Source: Deltaproteobacteria bacterium (GTDB lineage Bacteria; Desulfobacterota; DSM-4660; Desulfatiglandales; B25-G16). From it: DNA of 6,416 nucleotides. Under the pieces are notes generated by a model that saw only the letters and a list, made by a program, of their open reading frames with translations, was not told where the DNA came from and searched no databases. The stretch spans positions 1,545,597-1,552,012 of the forward strand of contig CP070660.1 in the NCBI GenBank assembly GCA_020355145.1, written 5' to 3'. Made by a program: the position numbers and the translations under genes. How positions within the stretch are numbered: position 1 is the first letter of the stretch; every line of letters begins with the position of its first letter. Below, piece by piece: positions 1-4,161 of this stretch.

Positions 1-28
1 CCTGTGGGCTAATGGCTGTTATAATGGA

Positions 29-106
29 CTAACTATGCACCCAAATGAAAGCAGTGATAAAGCCAGCAAGGAAGCCGATGACAAGTCCTGTTAAAAAAGC
101 TGTCAT
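29..106 (-). CDS. 25-residue single-span membrane microprotein (second of a pair)
   Basis: I do not recognise a named family. The ORF starts at ATG (106-104) and ends at TAG (31-29). Almost the whole product is one hydrophobic helix, FLTGLVIGFLAGFITAFIW, ending in VHS. Small residues recur every fourth position (G7, G11, G15, A19), a glycine-zipper pattern that favours close helix packing in membranes. The start codon overlaps the stop of the upstream microprotein gene (ATGA). GAGGAG lies 9 nt before the ATG, so coupled translation is likely. Holin-like, toxin-like or membrane-anchor roles are all guesses. Confidence comes from the RBS, the overlap and the resemblance to its partner, because length alone is not significant. 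Confidence 0.55.
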   Translation of the reverse strand: MTAFLTGLVIGFLAGFITAFIWVHS

Positions 107-192
107 CCTTTTGCGCTCCTCACCATCACTATCAAGGCAGCAATAGCAAAGCCAATAAAGAGCCCAATGAATAGGCGTGCTATAAGAAGCAT
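103..192 (-). CDS. 29-residue single-span membrane microprotein (first of a pair)
   Basis: The ORF starts at ATG (192-190) and ends at TGA (105-103), which overlaps the next ATG by 4 nt. AAGG stands 7 nt upstream of the ATG. An in-frame stop lies five codons before it, so this is the only likely start. Residues 7-24 (LFIGLFIGFAIAALIVMV) form one transmembrane helix, followed by a basic tail RSAKG. The spacing G10, G14, A18 repeats the glycine-zipper pattern of the partner protein. The pair could be paralogues or partners in a hetero-oligomer. A possible promoter lies just upstream on the minus strand (TTAACT, 17 nt, GATAAA), but it is weak. Function is unknown. Confidence 0.55.
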   Translation of the reverse strand: MLLIARLFIGLFIGFAIAALIVMVRSAKG

Positions 193-354
193 TTTAGCAC
201 CTTGTGGTCAAAACTTTTCTATTTCATTTATCGGCAACCTTTTAAAAAGAGTTAACCTTTTGATCGGAAAAGCAAAAGGAATGGTTACCTACAGGGGTAT
301 TCAAGATAATGCAAAATTGGGGGCAAAATGGCGATGTATGTGGGGTGTAAAGGA
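193..354 (-). other. Gap between RHH gene and microprotein pair; no gene seen
   Basis: No convincing ORF was found on either strand in this 162-bp stretch. On the minus strand an imperfect hairpin (CCTTTTG at 280-274 with CAAAAGG at 263-257, 10-nt loop) is followed, after 8 nt, by a short T-run at 249-245. It could be a weak terminator for the RHH gene or a processing site. The octamer AAAAGGTT occurs twice near it. Confidence 0.3.
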
Positions 355-531
355 TTATTTGGGGGGCTTAGGTGAGGATTCTTTTTTATAATCAATGCCC
401 TTTTCTTTCTTGATATAATAAAGTACAGCATTTTGCAGAAAACTGGATAGAGTTCTATTTTCGCTATCGGCCATTTCCTGGAGGAATTTTTTGAAATCTT
501 TTGCGACTCTGAAACCGATCATAATTTTCAT
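355..531 (-). CDS. Ribbon-helix-helix (Arc/CopG-like) DNA-binding protein, 58 aa
   Basis: The protein begins MKIMIGFRVAKDFKKFLQ. Residues 2-9 suit the DNA-contacting beta strand. Residues 11-24 form helix A, NRT (25-27) makes the turn, and residues 28-44 (LSSFLQNAVLYYIKK) form helix B. A lysine- and proline-rich tail follows. RHH proteins act as dimers and usually repress their own promoter. The promoter here contains a 9-bp palindrome, which fits autoregulation. The start could be codon 1 (GGGGG only 2 nt upstream) or Met4 (the same G-run 11 nt upstream); both keep the fold. It might be the element's repressor or an antitoxin, but no toxin partner of known type is adjacent. Confidence 0.75.
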   Translation of the reverse strand: MKIMIGFRVAKDFKKFLQEMADSENRTLSSFLQNAVLYYIKKEKGIDYKKESSPKPPK

Positions 532-582
532 GACCCCCTGTATATCAGGATAAAAAAAATTTGTAAATTTCTATTGACATAC

Positions 583-621
583 TTGCTAAACTATGATCAA
601 CATTGTTTAGCAATAAGTCAA
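583..621 (-). promoter_or_regulatory. Promoter of the minus-strand RHH gene with palindromic operator
   Basis: On the minus strand, TTGACT (621-616) and GATCAT (598-593) are separated by 17 nt and read toward the RHH gene, giving a leader of about 55 nt. The perfect inverted repeat TTGCTAAAC (583-591) / GTTTAGCAA (605-613), 13 nt apart, has one arm in the spacer and the other just past the -10. Binding there would block RNA polymerase, as expected for an autorepressor. The repeat is directly visible; its use as an operator is inferred. The palindrome could also act on a plus-strand promoter that I could not place with confidence. Confidence 0.5.
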
Positions 622-659
622 CATTAACCTCTAAACCACAAGCAATGACAACATTAACC
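619..659 (+). repeat. Direct repeat CAACATTAACC, two copies 30 bp apart
   Basis: CAACATTAACC occurs at 619-629 and 649-659, and the shorter CAACATT also at 598-604. The two full copies start 30 bp apart, close to three helical turns, so they would lie on the same DNA face. The first overlaps the -35 of the RHH promoter. They may be protein-binding sites, such as integrase arm sites, iterons or regulator sites. Confidence 0.45.
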
Positions 660-667
660 AGAAATAG

Positions 668-742
668 ACCCTTTAAGATACCCTATGCTGTGAGGCATGG
701 GGCGGCTGCTTGTGGCCGAGAGTAAATCTTAAAGGGTTTTTT
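668..742 (+). ncRNA. Predicted three-way-junction RNA ending in a U-run (terminator or attenuator-like)
   Basis: A perfect 12-bp stem joins ACCCTTTAAGAT (668-679) to ATCTTAAAGGGT (726-737), followed directly by TTTTTT (737-742). The 46-nt interior folds again. CCCTATGC (681-688) pairs with GCATGGGG (695-702) around a 6-nt loop with one G-T pair, and CGGC (703-706) pairs with GCCG (715-718) around an 8-nt loop. Nucleotides 719-725 (AGAGTAA) stay unpaired at the junction. The end looks like an intrinsic terminator, but the branched interior is more elaborate than a plain terminator needs. It does not match any riboswitch or ribozyme consensus I know. A possible 11-codon leader ORF (697-732) lies inside. 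Transcription has not been shown. Confidence 0.55.
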
Positions 743-928
743 ATTGGCCTGAAGGCCAGAAGGGAGCTGGTTGACTTCGTGTGCAAACTTGAGGGCCAGG
801 ATATAGGCTTGTTAGGCCACAGATGGATGCTGCAAGGGACGATAAAAGACATGGAGAGCGTTTTCAGCCTTGAGCCTTATATGGATAAAAGTTTGAGAGA
901 GGTTTTAGATAAAAGCCCCCAGGCATAA
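710..928 (+). CDS. Small unrecognised protein, up to 72 aa, start uncertain
   Basis: The frame is open from 677 to TAA at 926-928. No ATG starts it. TTG at 710 lies inside the structured RNA with GGGG 7 nt upstream, and GTG at 779 lies 12 nt after AGGGAG and would give 49 residues. Codons after about 751 look coding-like, with mixed hydrophobic and charged residues (ARRELVDFVCKLEGQD, then a part with GHRWMLQGTIKDMESVF). I recognise no domain, signal peptide or membrane segment. The first codons coincide with the 3' strand of the RNA stem and its U-run, so either the protein starts later or its expression is attenuated. It could also be a remnant of a longer gene or a chance ORF. Confidence 0.35.
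   Translation: MWPRVNLKGFFIGLKARRELVDFVCKLEGQDIGLLGHRWMLQGTIKDMESVFSLEPYMDKSLREVLDKSPQA
745..770 (+). promoter_or_regulatory. Two mutually exclusive hairpins around a possible RBS
   Basis: TGGCC (745-749) can pair with GGCCA (754-758) around a UGAA tetraloop. The alternative is CCAG (756-759) with CTGG (767-770), whose loop holds the purine-rich AGGGAG (761-766, last base before the stem). The two share bases 756-758 and cannot form together. This could switch access to a ribosome site for GTG at 779. The pairings are visible; regulation is inferred. Confidence 0.3.
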
Positions 929-950
929 CGGAGAGAAAACCCAGGGGCTT
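913..950. other. Hairpin around the stop codon of the small ORF
   Basis: AAGCCCC (913-919) pairs with GGGGCTT (944-950); the pairing may continue as GG (922-923) with CC (941-942). The TAA of the 710-928 ORF lies in the loop. On the plus strand no U-run follows, so it is not a standard terminator there. On the minus strand a TTTT run follows the stem (914-911), so it could terminate transcripts coming from the right. Confidence 0.35.
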
Positions 951-965
951 AGGAGAAAAGAGTAA

Positions 966-1025
966 ATGCGAAATCTACCCTTTCAATTTGAAGATAATCA
1001 CAAAAAGAGAAAAATCAATCAATAA
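966..1025 (+). CDS. Possible 19-residue basic microprotein
   Basis: ATG at 966 follows AGGAG by 10 nt, just after the hairpin at 913-950. The product, MRNLPFQFEDNHKKRKINQ, has an aromatic first half and a lysine/arginine-rich end. No family is recognised. Apart from the RBS there is little evidence, and an ORF this short could arise by chance. Nothing else gene-like was found from here to the promoter at 1122. Confidence 0.2.
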   Translation: MRNLPFQFEDNHKKRKINQ

Positions 1026-1121
1026 CCAACCACTCACGGGATAGGTAGCTAGAGCACCGAAAAAACATTACAATAAATTCAATCACTTGGATTATGCTTT
1101 ATTTGACATATTATTTTTATA

Positions 1122-1170
1122 TTGACAGACTTGTTTGACTTGTTTATCTTATAATTAAACATCAAACAAG
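1122..1170 (+). promoter_or_regulatory. RHH-integrase promoter with tandem 9-bp operator repeat
   Basis: TTGACA (1122-1127) and TATCTT (1145-1150) are 17 nt apart. GACTTGTTT occurs twice in direct tandem (1128-1136, 1137-1145), filling the spacer and touching the -10. An inverted copy, CAAACAAG (1163-1170), matches CTTGTTTG (1130-1137) and runs into the ribosome site of the RHH gene. RHH dimers commonly bind such short repeats, so autoregulation by the 1181-1333 product is the simplest reading. Confidence 0.6.
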
Positions 1171-1180
1171 GAGGTCATAT

Positions 1181-1333
1181 ATGAGCAAGGAAATTTTAAA
1201 ACCAATAACTATCAGGGCCATTCCAGCTAACCTATGGAACCAGGTCAAGGCCAAGGCGATACTGGAAGGCAAGACAGCCAGAGAGGTTGTCATTGAGCTT
1301 TTTCAGCAATACACAAAGAAGAAAGGAGGTTAA
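1181..1333 (+). CDS. Ribbon-helix-helix protein upstream of the integrase, 50 aa
   Basis: The ORF starts at ATG 6 nt after AAGGAGG. The layout is typical RHH. Residues 6-13 (LKPITIRA) form the beta strand, helix A spans about 15-29 (PANLWNQVKAKAILE), the turn is GKTA, and helix B spans about 34-46 (REVVIELFQQYTK). At 50 residues it is little more than the DNA-binding fold. Its last codons (AAA GGA GGT) contain the ribosome site of the integrase, whose ATG lies 2 nt past the stop, so the two are co-translated. Likely roles are repressor of the integrase promoter and possibly recombination directionality factor. CopG-type antitoxin is less likely because the partner is an integrase. The fold call is firm; the role is inferred. 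Confidence 0.75.
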   Translation: MSKEILKPITIRAIPANLWNQVKAKAILEGKTAREVVIELFQQYTKKKGG

Positions 1334-1335
1334 TT

Positions 1336-2418
1336 ATGGGAAGTATCTACAAAAGAGGTAATACCTATTGGATACAGTATTACCGTAATGGGAAACCTTA
1401 CCGGGAATCAACCAGAGGCACTAAAGAGGCAGATGCTAAACGCCTTCTCAAAAAGCGTGAAGGTGAAATTTCAGAAGGCAAGCTCCCGGGGATCTATTTT
1501 GACCGGGTAAGGTTTGATGAACTGGCAGAGGATTTTTTAACCGATTATAGAATTAACGAAAAACCGTCCCTGCAAAGGGCCGGGATAAGTGTTAAGCATC
1601 TCAAGGGTTATTTTGAAGGGCATAGGATAACTCAAATTACTACTCCAAAAATACAAGCTTATATTGAATACCGCCTAAAGGAAGGTGTAGCCAATGCCAC
1701 AATCAACCGGGAACTGGCAGCATTGAAAAAGATGCTGAACATGGGAGCAAGGCAGACCCCGCCAAAGGTTGACAGGGTTCCGTATATTCCTATGCTGAAG
1801 GAAAACAATACACGCAAGGGATTTTTTGAACATGGTGACTATTTAGCCCTAAAGGATGCCCTGCCCTCTTATCTTAAAGGTTTTGTAACTTTCGCCTATA
1901 AGACAGGATGGAGATTGTCAGAGATAAGCAACTTGACATGGAGCCAAGTTGACCTTGACCAGGGCATTGTGAGGCTTGAGCCTGGGGAGGCAAAGAACAA
2001 CGAGGGCCGAACCGTCTATCTTGATGAGGAGCTAAGAGAGGTCTTTGCCTATCAATGGGAGGCCAGAAAGAAAAGCGGAAAGGTTACCCCTTATGTATTC
2101 CGAAACAAAATGAGCAATCAAATACAGGATATTAGAGTTGCTTGGGATAGGGCCTGTCGAATAGCTGGTATCGGAAAGAGGCTATTCCATGACTTTCGCA
2201 GGACGGCAGTTAGGAATATGGTAAGGGCCGGAATATCTGAAAAAGTAGCTATGATGGTATCAGGGCATAAGACAAGCGCTGTATTTGACCGCTACAATAT
2301 CGAAAATGATACTGACCTAAAACTCGCAGCACAGAGGCAAGAGGAATACTTGAAGGCCCAAAATAAGCACAAAACCACTACAATCCATAAAATGCCTGCC
2401 AAAAAGGCAAATGAATAA
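1336..2418 (+). CDS. Tyrosine-recombinase site-specific integrase
   Basis: This 360-residue protein catalyses site-specific DNA strand exchange through a covalent phosphotyrosine. The N-terminal part (about 1-50, MGSIYKRGNTYWIQYYRNGK onward) resembles the arm-type DNA-binding domain of phage-like integrases. Residues 58-140 form the SAM-like core-binding domain, and residues 160-335 the catalytic domain. The full active-site set is visible: R193 in TGWRLSEISNL, K220, H285 and R288 in HDFRR, H311 in SGHKT and Y320 in FDRYNI. The length is usual for the family, and no frameshift or lost catalytic residue is seen. Translation is coupled to the RHH gene through GGAGG 6 nt before the ATG. The lysine-rich tail (346-360) is probably flexible. 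An active integrase is likely; its target site is not known. Confidence 0.93.
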   Translation: MGSIYKRGNTYWIQYYRNGKPYRESTRGTKEADAKRLLKKREGEISEGKLPGIYFDRVRFDELAEDFLTDYRINEKPSLQRAGISVKHLKGYFEGHRITQITTPKIQAYIEYRLKEGVANATINRELAALKKMLNMGARQTPPKVDRVPYIPMLKENNTRKGFFEHGDYLALKDALPSYLKGFVTFAYKTGWRLSEISNLTWSQVDLDQGIVRLEPGEAKNNEGRTVYLDEELREVFAYQWEARKKSGKVTPYVFRNKMSNQIQDIRVAWDRACRIAGIGKRLFHDFRRTAVRNMVRAGISEKVAMMVSGHKTSAVFDRYNIENDTDLKLAAQRQEEYLKAQNKHKTTTIHKMPAKKANE

Positions 2419-2424
2419 AGGGGG

Positions 2425-2508
2425 TTAAGTGTTAGTTACATTGGCTTTATCATCTAATGATAGTTCACTTGGAAACCCTTCAAGTTTTCTCTGCAAGACC
2501 CTAATCAT
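2425..2508 (-). pseudogene. Possible 5' stump of a host gene coupled to the ROK kinase (27 codons)
   Basis: An ATG (2508-2506) overlaps the TGA of the kinase gene as ATGA, the usual sign of coupled genes in an operon. The frame reads MIRVLQRKLEGFPSELSLDD and seven further residues before TAA at 2427-2425. That stop is 6 bp from the stop of the converging integrase. A coupled start followed by so short a product is what would remain if the element had integrated into the next gene of a kinase operon. The alternative is a chance ORF, since no strong ribosome site precedes it. The product matches no family I recognise. Confidence 0.35.
2448..2462. repeat. Short inverted repeat TATCAT-CTA-ATGATA near the element boundary
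   Basis: Two perfect 6-bp arms flank a 3-bp centre, 30 bp past the integrase stop. Tyrosine-recombinase core sites usually have short inverted arms around a 6-8 bp overlap, so this spacing is short for a classical core. It remains the most symmetrical sequence in the expected att interval (2419-2510). Confidence 0.25.
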
Positions 2509-3434
2509 CGAATCTCTGATCTTAGATAATCTTTGGCCATGCGTGCCACACCTAGCACCCCTGCCTTATCTCCCAATCGCCCTGGAAACACCTCAACCCT
2601 TCCCTTATGAGGATTAAACAGATTAGGCTCCAGAGCCTCTTCTAATGGACTAGAAAATAGTTCCCAGGCATGACTAACCCCACCAGTAATAATATAATGA
2701 TGAATGCTAAAGACATTTACTAGATTGGAAATAGCAATGCCCAGATGCTCTCCAAAGGCCTTGAACACATCTAATGCCACTCTCTCACCGGCAATTGCCC
2801 TCTCATATATCTCGACTGGACTGATCTGATCATCAATCTGTCCATTAGGACGCCTCTCCCTATAGATTGCTGAAATTGCAGAGCCAGATGAATATGCCTC
2901 AAGGCACCCTCTTTTTCCACATCTGCACGGTCTCCCATTAGGTTGAACGCACATATGCCCGATCTCACCACCAAGGCCATCTTCCCCACGATAAAGGACC
3001 CTGTTAAGGATAATGCCCCCACCAACTCCACTGCCTAACGTTAGACAGATGATGGAGGAAAACCCCTTTCCAGCCCCATACATCCATTCACCATAGGTTA
3101 TAGCATTTGCGTCATTGTCCATCCAAACAGGGAGATTAATGGCCTTGGCCAGGCTTTCCCTTATAGGCTGTCCATCCATCCACCTGACATGGGGAGAATA
3201 GGACATAACCCCTTTAGGGGTAGAAACCCCGCCTGCCGCAGCAATCCCGACAGCCTTTATCCTATCAACTTCCATATCCTTGATAACAGACACTAGCTTG
3301 ATCAATAAATCATCCCAGGAGGAGTATTCCCTTGCGGAAAGATAAATTAGATCACATACCGCATCTCTTTCATCAACAAGGCCAATGCGGATGTTGGTAC
3401 CCCCCAAATCAATCCCTATAAATTGTCCTTCCAT
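2505..3434 (-). CDS. ROK-family sugar kinase (glucokinase-like)
   Basis: This is a 309-residue cytosolic enzyme that probably uses ATP to phosphorylate glucose or a related hexose or N-acetylhexosamine. The phosphate-binding loop DLGGTN spans residues 9-14. MDNDAN (105-110) holds the probable catalytic base D108. LTLGSGVGGGI (131-141) is the second nucleotide-site loop. GEIGHM (156-161) supplies the sugar-contacting Glu and the zinc ligand H160, and CRCGKRGCLE (170-179) supplies zinc ligands C170, C172 and C177. The family signature is complete and the length is typical. The start is the only ATG before the conserved loop; GGGG 6 nt upstream is a modest ribosome site. It converges with the integrase and diverges from the kor operon. 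The exact sugar cannot be read from sequence, and N-acetylglucosamine or fructose are alternatives to glucose. Confidence 0.9.
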   Translation of the reverse strand: MEGQFIGIDLGGTNIRIGLVDERDAVCDLIYLSAREYSSWDDLLIKLVSVIKDMEVDRIKAVGIAAAGGVSTPKGVMSYSPHVRWMDGQPIRESLAKAINLPVWMDNDANAITYGEWMYGAGKGFSSIICLTLGSGVGGGIILNRVLYRGEDGLGGEIGHMCVQPNGRPCRCGKRGCLEAYSSGSAISAIYRERRPNGQIDDQISPVEIYERAIAGERVALDVFKAFGEHLGIAISNLVNVFSIHHYIITGGVSHAWELFSSPLEEALEPNLFNPHKGRVEVFPGRLGDKAGVLGVARMAKDYLRSEIR

Positions 3435-3525
3435 TTAGACCCCATGCCCGCTACAGCAAAGAAAAATGGATCATTGATGGATATAGCCATATCAAAAATA
3501 AGCTGATTGTAAAATATCTGACCTT

Positions 3526-3569
3526 ATATTAAAATGTTTTCATCGACTTGTAAATTTCACTCGACAAGT
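3526..3569 (-). promoter_or_regulatory. Candidate ROK kinase promoter with inverted repeat
   Basis: On the minus strand, TTACAA (3553-3548) and TAATAT (3531-3526) are 16 nt apart and point to the kinase gene, giving a leader of about 85 nt. The inverted repeat ACTTGT (3546-3551) / ACAAGT (3564-3569), with a 12-nt spacer, overlaps and lies upstream of the -35. That is a usual position for a repressor or activator site. The regulator is unknown. Confidence 0.4.
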
Positions 3570-3643
3570 TATGATAGATTATACAAAGTGGCCCTGGAGA
3601 GTCAATTACTTTGAACTTGAGCTCCCCTCGGGCAGAACTTAGT

Positions 3644-3822
3644 TTGCTTCGCTCACAATTGGAATGTTGGAACAATGGAATAATGGAATAATGGGTTCTG
3701 GGAAACTGGGACAGTGATTTGTTGGCAAAACACTATTGACGAGCAAGTTAATAAATGAGAGACTTCCTTACAAGATCATCATTCCAACATTCAAGTATTC
3801 CATTATTCCATGTGCGAAGCAA
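3644..3822. repeat. MITE-like repeat cluster of about 180 bp with shuffled inverted blocks
   Basis: The outer arms TTGCTTCGC (3644-3652) and GCGAAGCAA (3814-3822) are perfect inverted partners. Inside, GAATGTTGGAA (3662-3672) is inverted at 3782-3792, and the 16-mer ATGGAATAATGGAATA (3675-3690) is inverted at 3796-3811. The left side also has tandem TGGAATAA units (3676-3691). Reading inward from each end, the two inner blocks come in opposite order, so this is not one simple palindrome. The interior has no ORF. It could be a non-autonomous transposable element or another dispersed intergenic repeat. No target-site duplication was recognised. Confidence 0.6.
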
Positions 3823-3915
3823 TACGCAACAGCCTCAATAAACTCTTTTAATTTCAATAAGTTGTAGAAATTCCGATATATTTAAATAAGCCCAGCTTAA
3901 ATCTTACTAAAATGG

Positions 3916-3943
3916 TTGACAAGTATATATAAAATGATAAATG
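3916..3943 (+). promoter_or_regulatory. Promoter region of the kor operon
   Basis: TTGACA (3916-3921) matches the -35 consensus exactly. The best-placed -10 is weak (TAAATG at 3938-3943, 16-nt spacer), while the better TATAAA (3928-3933) is too close and would need CTTACT (3903-3908) as its -35. Either reading starts the transcript at about 3940-3950, just before the ferredoxin ribosome site, and supports the later ATG at 3974. Confidence 0.4.
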
Positions 3944-3973
3944 AGCAATATAGTGACCAGGAAGGAAAAGAAT

Positions 3974-4150
3974 ATGCCTGTTATCAGCAGAGACTGGTGC
4001 AAGGGATGCGGAATCTGTGTAGAGTTCTGCCCAAAAGATGCCTTAGCCACGGATGAAATGGAAAAGGCCAAGCTTCTCTACCCAGAGAAATGCAATAGCT
4101 GTGGAATGTGTGAGCTTCTATGCCCTGATCTTGCTATCGAACTTAAATAG
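3974..4150 (+). CDS. korD: 2-oxoglutarate:ferredoxin oxidoreductase, delta (ferredoxin) subunit
   Basis: This 58-residue 2x[4Fe-4S] ferredoxin subunit passes electrons between the enzyme core and free ferredoxin. The two cluster motifs are complete: CKGCGICVEFCP with C9, C12, C15 and C19, and CNSCGMCELLCP with C40, C43, C46 and C50. An in-frame ATG at 3941 would add 11 residues (MSNIVTRKEKN), but it has no ribosome site and sits at or before the likely transcript start. ATG 3974 has GGAAGG 8 nt upstream and begins the usual MPVI-type N-terminus, so it was chosen. It is the first gene of the operon, 11 bp before korA. Free ferredoxin is unlikely given the context. Confidence 0.9.
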   Translation: MPVISRDWCKGCGICVEFCPKDALATDEMEKAKLLYPEKCNSCGMCELLCPDLAIELK

Positions 4151-4161
4151 GTATATGGCCC

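Larger units (their letters stand above)
1..2424. mobile_element. Right-hand part of an integrated element (integrase end)
   Basis: The case for an element rests on a complete tyrosine integrase reading outward at 1336-2418, a small RHH gene directly upstream, a second RHH gene on the opposite strand, tiny membrane proteins and a dense repeat-rich control region. Ordinary metabolic genes begin just past the integrase. The integrase gene is normally next to one attachment site, so one end should lie between 2419 and about 2510. The other end is outside the window, and no direct-repeat att partner was found inside. No conjugation, phage structural or replication gene is visible. Satellite, ICE and phage remnant are all possible. 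Confidence 0.6.
3435..3973. other. Non-coding region between divergent ROK kinase and kor operon
   Basis: No ORF with a ribosome site was found on either strand. The stretch holds, from left to right, the kinase leader, the candidate kinase promoter with an inverted repeat (3526-3569), a MITE-like repeat cluster (3644-3822), an AT-rich section with nothing recognisable (3823-3915), and the kor promoter region (3916-3943). The two transcription units read away from each other. Confidence 0.7.

Noticed and set aside
246..280. Possible minus-strand terminator after the RHH gene
   Set aside because: The stem has only 7 bp, mostly A-T, and the T-run is 8 nt away; it is mentioned in the gap entry but not called.
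167..391. Plus-strand ORF of 74 codons
   Set aside because: It runs antisense to the RHH gene and the first microprotein, has no ribosome site at its start and its product matches no protein I recognise.
2394..2408. TGCC/GGCA hairpin at the integrase 3' end as a terminator for the minus-strand transcript
   Set aside because: The stem is only 4 bp and lies within coding sequence, so it is not distinguishable from chance.
1..2510. Direct-repeat att pair or tRNA target inside the window
   Set aside because: No repeat of the 2419-2510 interval and no tRNA-like sequence was found by eye; the left end is probably outside the window.
2429..2617. Plus-strand ORF antisense to the kinase 3' end
   Set aside because: It overlaps the well-supported ROK coding sequence, starts without a ribosome site and has a proline-rich product of no recognisable type.
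2771..3031. Minus-strand ORF inside the ROK gene
   Set aside because: It is another frame of the kinase, whose own frame carries the complete family motifs.
3545..3551. GACTTGT shared by the ROK promoter and the integrase operator
   Set aside because: A 7-bp match in a 6.4-kb window is expected by chance and does not by itself link the two promoters.
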